Below, one piece after another: positions 52,032-61,900 of a stretch of DNA of 64,000 bases (its first letter is position 1; every line of letters starts with the position of its first letter). The stretch comes from Armatimonadota bacterium. GTDB taxonomy: Bacteria > Armatimonadota > Fimbriimonadia > Fimbriimonadales > GBS-DC. The notes under the pieces are model-generated. The model saw only the letters and a program-made list of their open reading frames with translations. It was not told the DNA's origin and did no database searches. The position numbers and the translations under genes are program-made. The stretch is taken from assembly GCA_013359125.1 (NCBI GenBank), contig JABWCR010000009.1:1-64000 (forward strand). The letters are read 5' to 3'.

Positions 52032-53477
52032 ATGAGCGTACGCATCAACACGAACATCTCCTCGATGACGGCCCTGCGCAACGTGCTAAGGACAGCCAAC
52101 GGGCTGGGCATGTCGACGGAGAGACTGTCGTCCGGTTTGCGCATCAATCGGGCGTCGGACGATCCGGCAGGCTTGATCATCTCCGAGAATCTGAGGGCGC
52201 AGATCTCAGGCATTCAGCAGGCCGTGTCGAACTCTCAAGACGCGACCAACCTGATCAAGACGGCGGAAGGCGCGCTGGACGAGGTTCACACCCTCTTGCG
52301 GAGCATGCGATCGTTGGCGGTTCACGCGGCCAACATCGGAGTGGGCGACACTAACTCGCTACAGGCAGACCAAAACCAGATCCGGTCGGCGCTGCAAAGC
52401 ATCGACCGAATCGCGGGCCAGACGTCGTTTGGCGCAAAGCGGTTGCTTGACGGCACAGCGGGCGTGAGCACCTCGGTTACCAACTCGAGCGTGCTGGGCG
52501 GGGCCAACTTCACCGCTTCGTTCAACGGCTCGGCGCTTTCGACCGGCTTGGTCAGCATGTTCGTAACGACTGCCGGCACGCGGGCAGCCGTCGCGGGCAC
52601 CGCGACCTACGCTGCGCTGACATCCACCGTCGGCTCGGGCACCATCGTCATTAATGGCGCGCAGGTCAGCCTGAACGGCACTGACACGGTACAGGGACTG
52701 ATGGACAAGATCAATGCGTTGAGCAACGTTACTGGCGTTACCGCGAACTCCAACTTCGCGAACGGTAGTTTGGTCGTCAACTTGAGCCATGTCAACTATG
52801 GCACCAACTTCTCGATCTCGCTGAACGACGCAAGCGGTCGCATCCGATCGGGCAATACCGACGCATCGGGCACGAACGCAGTGGCGCGCATCGAAGTCAT
52901 GACCTCTGCCGGCGTTACGAGCTCCCTCTTTACGGGAGGGCGCTTTAGCGGCGACAGCGGATTGCGACTGACCGATGCGGCCGGTAACGCGATCCTGTTG
53001 ACGGAAGCTGGCAACGTCGCCAGCTCTGCAACGGCAGCCGTCGCTAAGGTTACGGCGGGCGATCTGCAGTTCCAGGTCGGAGCCGGAGCCGGTCAGTCTG
53101 TGCGCGTCTCGCTGAACGACGCTCGAGCGCTTCGATTGGGTACCGGCGTTGTGGCCGGCCTCAGTCTGGCCGACATCGACGTTACAGCCGCAGGCGGCGC
53201 CGACAACGCGATCAAGATCATCGACGAGGCCATCCGACAGGTCTCCAGGCAGCGCGGAGAGATCGGTTCGTTCCAGACCAACATTCTGGAAAGCAACATC
53301 CGGTCGCTGAACGTTGCGCGCGAGAATCTGGCGGCTACCGAGTCCTCAATCCGAGACCTGGACGTGGCGGACGAGATGACAACCTTCACCAAGCTTCAGA
53401 TCTTGCAGCAGTCGGGTATGGCGGTGCTGGCTCAGGCCAACTCGATGCCGCAGTCGCTGTTGCAACTGTTGCGATAA
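52032..53477 (+). CDS. fliC: flagellin
   Basis: A 481-residue filament protein. The conserved D0/D1 ends are present: N-terminal MSVRINTNISSMTALRNVLR, RLSSGLRINRASDDPAGL, and C-terminal SNIRSLNVARENLAATESSI, then RDLDVADEMTTFTKLQIL and the terminal QSLLQLLR. The central ~200 residues (about 150-380) are variable, Ala/Thr/Ser-rich and surface exposed, with NGAQVSLNGTDTVQGLMDKI, a typical D2-type module. Export is by the flagellar type III system, so no signal peptide is expected. AAGGAGGAA precedes the ATG. A terminator follows; no hook or chaperone gene is adjacent. Confidence 0.97.
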   Translation: MSVRINTNISSMTALRNVLRTANGLGMSTERLSSGLRINRASDDPAGLIISENLRAQISGIQQAVSNSQDATNLIKTAEGALDEVHTLLRSMRSLAVHAANIGVGDTNSLQADQNQIRSALQSIDRIAGQTSFGAKRLLDGTAGVSTSVTNSSVLGGANFTASFNGSALSTGLVSMFVTTAGTRAAVAGTATYAALTSTVGSGTIVINGAQVSLNGTDTVQGLMDKINALSNVTGVTANSNFANGSLVVNLSHVNYGTNFSISLNDASGRIRSGNTDASGTNAVARIEVMTSAGVTSSLFTGGRFSGDSGLRLTDAAGNAILLTEAGNVASSATAAVAKVTAGDLQFQVGAGAGQSVRVSLNDARALRLGTGVVAGLSLADIDVTAAGGADNAIKIIDEAIRQVSRQRGEIGSFQTNILESNIRSLNVARENLAATESSIRDLDVADEMTTFTKLQILQQSGMAVLAQANSMPQSLLQLLR

Positions 53478-53504
53478 GTCCGAGATAAATCAAGGTCAAA
53501 CTTT

Positions 53505-53537
53505 GGGCGAGCGCCATTCCGGCCTCGCCCTTTTTTT
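53505..53537 (+). terminator. intrinsic terminator of flagellin
   Basis: GGGCGAG (53505-53511) and CTCGCCC (53524-53530) form a stem with a 12-base loop, followed by seven T residues (53531-53537): a textbook Rho-independent terminator. The T-run overlaps the stop codon of the convergent translin-family gene. Confidence 0.9.
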
Positions 53538-54159
53538 ATTCCTGATCCTTGGCGAGCGCGGCCTCCAGCTGCTTCTGAGTGCGCGTCATGGTCAGATCGC
53601 CTCGCGTCCGCTCCAATACGGCACGCAGCGCGTCGCACGTTCGCCTCAATCCGCCGGTCAATGCATCTGGATAGTCAAAGGTAACCAGTTCGTCGTAAAT
53701 CTCTTCCATCACCACGAACACCGACTCGGCCCGCTCCAATTCGCCCCGTCTGAGCGCGTCTAGTATGTAACGGCGACACTCGGACGCCGCTTCGCCCATT
53801 CCGTTCAGATAGGCGGTTATCCCAACGCCCACATCGCCCGGCTCGGGCACCGGATTGCCCAACACGATGGCATAGATCGCTTCGCCTTCGGCATACTCCT
53901 TCTCCGCGTCGGAAATGTAGCCCGCATGAAAGAGGTCCGGATGATCGCGCACGGACTGTCGAGCCTCTTCGATCAATCCTCGCGCTTCGTTGAGCAGTTC
54001 TCTCGCGGCCTCGTTCTCTTGCCTGTGCAAGCTCCTGATCGCCTTGGCGCAGCTCTGAATAGTCTTGCGACAAGCGACCAGCGCGCTCTCCCTCGCCTTG
54101 TGCCGGCCATCCATCTGCTCCCTCAATTCGTCCGCAATCTTGATCCAATGGTCCCTCAT
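53536..54159 (-). CDS. translin-family protein
   Basis: A 207-residue all-helical protein that matches the translin/TRAX fold (PF01997) along its whole length. Marks: KARESALVACRKTIQSCAKA with IRSLHR (20-46), HAGYISDAEKEYAEGEAIYA (78-97), ITAYLNGMGEAASECRRYIL (114-132), MEEIYDELVTFDYPDALTGG (151-170), LRRTCDALRAVLERTRGDLT (171-190). In TRAX, the nuclease subunit of C3PO, two Glu of the 'EYxEA' motif take part in catalysis; here Glu88 and Glu91 (EYAE) occupy that place, so RNase activity is plausible but unproven. The ATG overlaps the dnaX stop (ATGA) with GGGGAGG upstream, so it is translated after DnaX. Confidence 0.88.
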   Translation of the reverse strand: MRDHWIKIADELREQMDGRHKARESALVACRKTIQSCAKAIRSLHRQENEAARELLNEARGLIEEARQSVRDHPDLFHAGYISDAEKEYAEGEAIYAIVLGNPVPEPGDVGVGITAYLNGMGEAASECRRYILDALRRGELERAESVFVVMEEIYDELVTFDYPDALTGGLRRTCDALRAVLERTRGDLTMTRTQKQLEAALAKDQE

Positions 54160-55670
54160 CGACCAGCCTCCCCGCTCGGCTTTCGCACTTCGTAGCCTTC
54201 GAAAGTCGTTGTAATGGCTTTGACCAATCGATCGCCCTCTAACGTTTCTTCCGCCACCTCTTCCTTGCGCGGTTCGACGACAGCCTCGGCCGAATCCTGA
54301 ACGATCTCGATCGCCGCCTGACGACCCAGCGCCGCCGAAAACCGCTCTGTTATCCAGCTCTTGATCTCTGGCTTGCAAAAGTACTCGACCGCACGGGCAT
54401 TCCCTGCATAGATCGTAAAGTCGCTCTCGCCCTTCTGCTCTATTCTCGCCGCCGCCAATTGTGCAGCTGCTCTCGGTTTCTCCTGCCTGGCTTCGTTCAA
54501 AAAGGCTCCCCAAGCCTCCTCGTACGTGCCTGCAGGCTTCCTTGCAGGCGTTGGCGCCTGCGCCACGGCCGGAGCGACCTGCACAGGCTGATCGGCGATA
54601 GAGAGCAGCGCCAGCTCCAACACGATTCTCGGAGCGCCCGCAACCCGCATGTCGGATATCGCCTGGCTCAGTTTTTGCCACCAGGCCAACAATCGCGCCG
54701 TGCCCACCCGCCTCGCCTGCTCCACTAAGGCTGCCCAAACCGGCGTCTCGTACTGCTGGGCGGCCGTCTCGACGTTCAACTGCGCATGCATCAACGACCT
54801 GATTCGGTTTAGCAGCGACTCGGCTATGATCCGGGCCTCCCGCCCTCTCCGCGACTGCTCGTGCACCTGTGCCAGTATCCCCGCTTGATCCCCTTCGATC
54901 AGCCGATCGACCAACTCTCGCAGAGCGTCCTCTTCCACGATGCCCAATGCGTCGTACACCGTATCGACGCTCACTTTGTCGGACGAATAGGCGATCGCCT
55001 GTTCCAAAGCCGTCAGCGCGTCGCGCCACGAGCCGTCTGCCAATCGCGCAATGGCCAGCAACGCCGGAGCCTCGTACTCGATTCCCTCGCTCTGTAGCAC
55101 AAACTCCATTCGCTTAACGATGTCGGCCACCGAACCCCGATGAAAATCGAACCGCTGACAGCGCGACCGGATAGTGATCGGCACCTTGTTGAACTCGGTG
55201 GTCGCTAAGATAAACACCACATGAGGCGGAGGCTCTTCGATCGTCTTTAACAGCGCGTCGAACGCCTTTGCGCTCAGATCATGCGCTTCGTCGATGATAT
55301 AAACCTTGTAGCGCGCTTCCATTGGCGCGTACTTGGCGTTCTCCACGATCGCGCCGCGCACATCGTCGATGCTGGTCTCGCTCGCCGCGTCCATCTCGAC
55401 CACGTCCATGCAGGAACCTTGTCGAATCTGAACGCAAAAATGGCACTCGTCGCAGGGTTCGGGGGTCGGGCCGTTCTCGCAATTGAGCGCTTTGGCGATC
55501 AGCCGCGCGGTGGTCGTTTTGCCCGTGCCGCGCGGTCCGCACAGCAGATAGGCATGGCTAAACTTATTCTGACGCACGGCATTTTGAAGGGTTGTAACAA
55601 TGTGACCCTGGCCCATGACTTGGTCGAACGTCTGGGCGCGGTATTTTCGATAGAGGCTGATGTAGGCCAT
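54156..55670 (-). CDS. dnaX: DNA polymerase III subunit gamma/tau
   Basis: A 504-residue clamp-loader ATPase. MAYISLYRKYRAQTFDQVMG, Walker A GPRGTGKTTT (45-54), the zinc Cys set (C64, C73, C76, C79), the Walker B box IIDEAHDLS and the SRC box RSRCQRFDF are all present. The C-terminal part beyond about 370 is shorter than in E. coli tau. The SRP RNA lies immediately upstream on the same strand (about 14 bases), and the translin-family gene overlaps its stop by three bases. scr-dnaX adjacency is also known in Bacillus, where ybaB and recR follow; here translin takes that place. Confidence 0.96.
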   Translation of the reverse strand: MAYISLYRKYRAQTFDQVMGQGHIVTTLQNAVRQNKFSHAYLLCGPRGTGKTTTARLIAKALNCENGPTPEPCDECHFCVQIRQGSCMDVVEMDAASETSIDDVRGAIVENAKYAPMEARYKVYIIDEAHDLSAKAFDALLKTIEEPPPHVVFILATTEFNKVPITIRSRCQRFDFHRGSVADIVKRMEFVLQSEGIEYEAPALLAIARLADGSWRDALTALEQAIAYSSDKVSVDTVYDALGIVEEDALRELVDRLIEGDQAGILAQVHEQSRRGREARIIAESLLNRIRSLMHAQLNVETAAQQYETPVWAALVEQARRVGTARLLAWWQKLSQAISDMRVAGAPRIVLELALLSIADQPVQVAPAVAQAPTPARKPAGTYEEAWGAFLNEARQEKPRAAAQLAAARIEQKGESDFTIYAGNARAVEYFCKPEIKSWITERFSAALGRQAAIEIVQDSAEAVVEPRKEEVAEETLEGDRLVKAITTTFEGYEVRKPSGEAGR

Positions 55671-55684
55671 TCAGATGTCCTTAT

Positions 55685-55952
55685 GGTCGCGCACCGACCG
55701 TTGACGAACCCTTCCGCAGCGTACGGTCGCGTGCGACTCCTTCCGGGGTAACTGCGGCACATGGGGCATACGCCTTACCGTTGCTTCCTTCCGGACCTGG
55801 CGGGGTTCAACGTCGCTCCATTGCGCAGGCCCCGGCGATCAACGCCGTCGCGCATCGTCGTTTTGCACAAGAGCGCGCCGCGGGCCGGAATTCGGCCCTG
55901 CTATAGCGGATTGCAGGTACAGGGCGCCGCTACATCCCCACTTAGCGCGACC
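55685..55952 (-). ncRNA. ffs: signal recognition particle RNA, large bacterial type with Alu domain
   Basis: About 268 nt. The 5' end GGTCGCGC (from 55952) pairs exactly with the 3' end GCGCGACC (to 55685). The 5' portion has the Alu-domain sequence AAGTGGGGATGTAGCGGCG followed by CCCTGTACC and CCGCTATAGCAGGGCCGAAT, as in Bacillus scRNA. The S-domain apex is CCAGGTCCGGAAGGAAGCAA near 55780-55800, the Ffh-binding hairpin. Near the 3' end TTCGTCAACGGTCGGTGC is also conserved. This is the long Firmicutes-like form and not the ~110-nt 4.5S RNA. It works with Ffh and FtsY to target membrane proteins. Confidence 0.93.
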
Positions 55953-55958
55953 GCCCCT

Positions 55959-55964
55959 ATTGTA
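55959..55964 (-). promoter_or_regulatory. -10 box of the SRP RNA gene
   Basis: TACAAT on the - strand ends seven bases before the predicted RNA 5' end at 55952, exactly where a -10 box should be. The -35 position falls within the end of the giant surface-protein gene and matches poorly (TTAGGC). Confidence 0.6.
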
Positions 55965-55972
55965 CCCAAAGC

Positions 55973-58900
55973 CTATCGCGCGCCTAAGTTGGTGATGACG
56001 GCTGCCAAGTCTCGGTCGTCCACCACCTGATCGCCGTTCACATCGCCCAACCGGCCAAACCCGCTGTCGCCGAACTGCGTCAGCACGATGGCCAAATCCG
56101 AATCGTCGATCTGGTCGTCGCCGTTCGCATCGCCGATCAGCAAGCCCCGGAACTCGATCTCCAAGTCCTGCCCAGCAGTCGTTACAAATTGGCTCTCTCT
56201 CAGATATCCGCGAGGCTTGACGCGCACCAAATGGCGCCCCGCAGGAGGCAGATCGGCGGTAAACGTTCCCAATTGACCGGAGCCGGTCAACCTTATCTCA
56301 TAGGTCTGATCGTTGATCTCCAGTATGACGGGCAGCGCATTGACCGCGCCTGCAAAGTTCTGGAGGTGCACGCGCCCGGTCAACCGAACCAAACCGACCA
56401 CGACCGTTACGACCGCCGTCGACCGCACCCCCGATGGCCCCATGATCGTATAGGAGAAGCGATCAATGCCTCTAAAGCCCGTCTCCGGATCGTAGCGCAA
56501 GGTCGCGCCGTCCACAAGCGTTACGGCGCCATGCCTGCCCTGATCGAACGACACGATCGTGATATTCTCGTTGTTCGGATTCCGATCGTTTGCCAGAACG
56601 GAGATGTTCACCGCTGTGTTGACAGAGGTACTGACTCGATCGTCCATCGCCAATGGCCCGCCGCTGGTGATGAACAGCGCCAAATTGTCTCGCGATGTGG
56701 AGACCCAGTAGCCGTACCAAGGCTGCATCCGAGTCGAGTCGGGGTTGTCCAGATCGATTCCCAGCCGCTTGTCGGTCTGCGTCGCTGCATCAAAGTAGTA
56801 AGCGATCGAGTTCAACCATACCGGAACCTCGATTCGGCTCGCAGACAGCAAAGTAACCGTCTTCGCGCCATCCGTAACCTTCGTGCTCGACCAATCGACC
56901 TCGGCATCAAAGCCGCTGCCGATCAACGTTACGCCCGTCTTGGGCAGGCTCACCCATAGATCGCCCGATTCGGTGCGGACGCCCTGATATTCGTAATAGA
57001 GCCGCTCGCCCGCGTTCAAGCGCAATTGGAAGCCGTCCGGCCACAGCATATTGCCGAAATCGGCCGGATTCGCGCTGTTGTACACAATCTCTCGCTGACC
57101 GGCCGCATCGAACCGCCTCAATCGATCCGTCAGCCCAGCGCCCGCAAACTCCGAAAGCACGCTCAGAGGATTCGGATTGGCAGCCATGCCCGGCATCGAG
57201 AGCAGATTGAACCCCGTGCGCAACAGCGCTTCCGGCGCGGCCAGAATCTGCGTTGCGGAAACCTCTCTCAGATCGTCCGTGCGCCGAATGCGAAGCGCAG
57301 GATAGAGCTGACCGTTGATCTTCTCGACCGACAAGACACCGATCGCGCTGATAAACTGTCCGACCGGTGGCGCAACGCTGTCCTCGGCCAAGTAGATCTT
57401 TGCCTCGCGCCCGTCGCCATCGTCGATCAAGACCCAATCGTTCGTGCTGTCCGTTACTCGCCCCTGAACCTTGAGCAACAGGCCGACCGGGTTCAGTCCG
57501 ACGCCGCCCGCCATGCCGCGCTGCCCTACGCCCGTGCCCGCATGGTAAAAATAATCGCCCGCATACAGCGACCGGACGCTGATCATCAGGGGATCCAACG
57601 GCCCTTCGCCAACTTTCACTATTCGCGCCGCCGGCCCCCTCGCGTCGATAAACCGCTCGTCGTTCGAGTCGGTCGCCATGAATCCCTCGACCTTCACTCG
57701 GTCGCCCTCGAGCACGATGCCGCCTTTGACCTTGATGCCCGAACTGCGATCCAGCGCCTCGATGTAGTAGCCGTCCTCGAAGACGGCGGTAACCGCAGCC
57801 CCTAACTCCGCGCCCGCAATGACGCGCTGACCGTCGGGCTGGAGTTTCGCCTCGCCGGGCGTAATGTTCTCCGGGATGCGCCGCTCATAAGTCAGCACAT
57901 AGAACGCGGTCGGGTTGTGATCGAACACATGCAGCCGATTTTCTTCGACCGGAGCACCGCCCGCGGGCCGTCTTATTCGATGCGTCGTCCAAGCGTTGTC
58001 GCCCATGAAGATCGGTCGACCGTCCAAACGGGTAACGCCGACCAACCTAAAACGCCCTTGAGCCGGATCGGGCCAGCGAATGTAGACAAATCCCTGCGGC
58101 GTCGTCGGAATGCGGCCTATGGTGCTCAACCGAACGTCGGTTATTGGCGCATCGATCGTTCCGTTCGCAATCGCCGTAACGTTCGCAAAACTTCCATCGC
58201 TGCTATAAACGCCGTCGGGCAGTTCCTCTTCGTCATTGATCGGATCGTCGTTCACCAGGAAGTCCGGTCGGTTGTCGTCGTCCGGATGCTGGATGCGCAC
58301 CACATGATCCAAAAAGTGCGTACCGATCGGCGTCTCGATCAGGCTTAACGATTGATCGCCCAAAGGATTGACATGGCGATAATCGGCGTTGAACTCGACA
58401 AATCGACCCTGCAAACTCGAGATCAGAAGCCATCTCGCAACGGACGTCATGCCGGGCGGCACATCGCCCAAGTTCACATTGAGCGACGGCGTGATCGGCC
58501 GGTCGTTCACCTGCGAGCCGACAATCTGAAAGTCGATCAGCAAGCCGCGCTCGTTCTCCACAATGCGCGGCTGGCTGGACTGGATTTGCACATCTCTGGC
58601 GGCGCCAAAGCCGATGTTCTTTAGGATCAGACCCAGAGAGAACGGCTCTGCGCGCTCGACCTCGGGCGTAAACGGATCGTCGCTGTAGACCCGGCTCTGC
58701 ATGAAGTAATCCAGCACAAGGCGCGGGTCGGGCAGCACGTCGATCGGCATCGGCTCTAAACGCACTACGTGCGTGGCGCCCTCGAACTCGAACTGCAAGA
58801 GCCCGCCCACATAATAGCGAGTCGCCTGCATCGGCGCTGCGTTCTCGCGCGGCACGATAATCCAGTTAATATTTGCAATGGTGGTCGGGGGCAACAGTCC

Positions 58901-61900
58901 CGTGCCATCCACCGCAGTGACATTTCGCAACGTTGGCGGATAGATGGCAAACTTGTCGTCCGCAGGGTTGCCCTCAGCGTCAAAGAAGGTGATCGCGGTC
59001 AATATCCGGCTCACATCGCTCGTCGTGGAGGGGTTGACGATCTCCAGAGCCGCGTCGAACGCTTGTCGCTGCATGGTCAACTGCTGTTCGATTTGTAACC
59101 GAACGCGGGCGCAAACGCCTTCCTCTTCCTGCACCCTCGGCTCCTGACCTAACAGATGCGCAGCGTGCGATTCGACCGGAATCATCTTGTAGTCGTACAG
59201 GTCGCGGGCAGTCGATTCCAGCAACAGGTTTCTTAACTGGCTCATATCGGGCGGCGTTACGTTTAATAAGGGCTGAAAGCCGTCGCAATTGATGTAGTCG
59301 CATTCCACATGGTCGCAATTGCCAATCGGGCATATCAGGGCGACCCGCTTACAACCCAAATCGATGTTGTACGAAATGTTGTTCACTTCAAACGTCAGCT
59401 CGCCCTGAAGATTCAGATAAACGCCCTCAAAACAAGCCGCAAATTGCCACGGATCGTCTCGACATTGATCATAAGAGACGTTGATCGATCCTGCGAGTTC
59501 GGCGTTCGCTTCGACCCGCAGATTCGCGCGGTACTCCACGCCGTTCACCTCGACCTCTCCGCCCATGACGAGGTTGTTCAGACCAATCCCGACCTCGCCG
59601 CGAATTGTAGCCTCGCCCGTCAAACAGAGCCCATTGCAGCCCCAATCCAGACCGATCTGTATGTCGCCTTCGATCTTTGGCGACACGCCGATATCGAACT
59701 CGAATTCCAAGTCCGCCTCGACCGTACCTAAACCGGGCACGTTGAACTCCCTGCCGACCTCTAGTTCAAAGTGCTTTCCGGCCAAATTGACCGACAGTTC
59801 GATGGCGCCGCCGACGCTCGCAGTGAGGCGCGTCTTCTTGGTACCGTCGGGACAGCAGACTTCTTGATAGCAAGCTTCGACCGTGGGCAGTTCGACCTCT
59901 ACGTCCGCTTGTTGGGCGGTCAACGCTTCGATAAACTCGGCAATGGCCTCCGCGGCGCCGTCGGCAAATCGACTGACGTCGATGCATCGCTCCCTTCCTG
60001 GCGGCTGGTTCGGATCGCACCGCTCGCACGGATCGGGCGGTCGGGTAGAAGGCACGATGTGGTACGGACCGCCCGGGCCGCCGCAGTTCGAGCAGCCGCT
60101 CCAACCGCCGCCTCCGCCAGGAATGCCGTGACAACCCGCCTTCGTGTTCAAGAAGGTTACAGGCACGTTGATGCAGCGCAGCCCGTTGCATTCATAGCAA
60201 TACTTCACCCATGTGGTAACCGAGCACGGTCCGTCGCTCATAGGCCCCAACTGCACTCGTTCGATGCGCACCGGCACAATCCGCCGCTCTCTCGCCCGTA
60301 GCGTGCCGATCTGCTCTGACAGCATTGTAAACCGCCAGCGAGGATGCGTCGGCAGCGCAAACTCCACGCCCTCCGCCGTGATCAAGCCATGATTCTCGAT
60401 CGTAAAGTTGATCTGCATCGAATCGCCGTCAAAGTCGGCCAAATCGACCACCGGCGGATCGACCGTTACAACGGGCGCGGGCACATTGGTCTCGAACACG
60501 GCTTCCAACGTAATGATGTTCACGTCGGGTATCTGCGTCGGCGTTACGACCCAGTTGTACCGAATCGTCTCTCTCGGCGTAAATGCTACATGCGCGTTCT
60601 CGCGACCGGCCTCGATCCGTATGTTCTGGCGATAGGGCGCATGGCCGGCTGCTCGAACGTTTACAACGTAGTTGCCGGCCGTGATGTCCGCAAACTCTAC
60701 CGGCTCGTCCGGGCCGGCCACAGTCTCGTGCAACACAGCCTGCGTTATCGGGTCTAGCAACTGCACGATGCTGTTGGCCAACAGCGGGCCGTCGGTGCGC
60801 GGGTTGCCCTGGTCGTCGTAGTAGGTCGATTCGTCCTCGACGAACACGGCCAGATCGCCCTTGGCGTCCGTGATCGCGTTCAGCCGATAATCGACCGTGA
60901 TCCCATAGGACCGACCCGCGCCGACCACAAATCCTCCCGTGTATTCGCCCAGCGGCAAGTCGGCCGGAGGCTCCAGCAAAAGCGAAACGGTTGCTGTGTC
61001 GCCTGGGGCCAATGGTCCGATCACCTCGGGCGTCGCCAACCGCATCCAAGGGACGTTGGGCAACGAAATTCGCACGGTATCGGTCGCGGCTCCGCCGTCG
61101 TTCGATATCTGAACATCGACCAGCGTCTGCCGGCCGACCAGCATTCCAGCCGTCGCCGTGCCGGGTCGCGCGGTCAAGACCGGCCTGGGCGGACGCACGT
61201 CTATCCGCACCGGCAATCGCCACTCCGCGCCCTCTTGACTCCGGATCACAATATTCGCCGTACCGTGAAGTTCGATCGGCTCGTTGCAAATCACGCTGAC
61301 CTGAATCGGCACGGTCGCCAGCCCCGGCAGCGTCGAAGGCATCTGAACCTGAGCGCCGATCTGCGGCGGCGCGTTCTCCAGAGTCCAGGTCAAGCCGTTC
61401 AACGGCGCCTCTCCCGGATTGATCAGTTCAAGTTGCGATATGGCGGGAATCAGGGGAACCATGTCCAAAGCCAGACTATCGGGCTTAGTGTAAGCGCCCA
61501 CTATCGTAAACTGATCCTGATCATAGTCCTCGGGATCGCTCGGATGCGACGCGCCCACCGTGTAGCGCCCGGCCTCCCTGGGCAACGGCTCGAAGACCTC
61601 CATAAAGACGCCTTGCGAGTTCGTGCGCGTCTTGATCGTGCGCTTAAAGCCGCGCACTGTCAATCGAATCTCAACCGGAACGTTCGGAGCGGGCGCGTTA
61701 TTGCCCAAGAACCTTGCCTCGCCCACTAACGGCACCGGCGTACCGGCAGGCGCTACATTGACATCGGTCGAAACCGTGGCCGCATAGGTAACCGGCACGA
61801 GGAGGCGCCAACTCTCCTCGTCCGAACCCGCCGCGTTGCTCGCCTTGATCGTAACGGTAATGGGATCCGCCGCGCCAATCGCCTGTTGCCAATGGACGCG

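Noticed and set aside
53536-55029. A 497-residue open frame on the - strand ending at the translin stop
   Set aside because: Its first two-thirds are Arg/Gly-rich nonsense running through dnaX in another frame. Only the part from 54159, which has its own ribosome site, is the real gene.
55743-55836. A compact ~94-nt small-type (4.5S) SRP RNA
   Set aside because: The inner part pairs well by itself, but the flanking sequence contains a full Alu domain and matching 5'/3' ends at 55952 and 55685, so the RNA is the large type.
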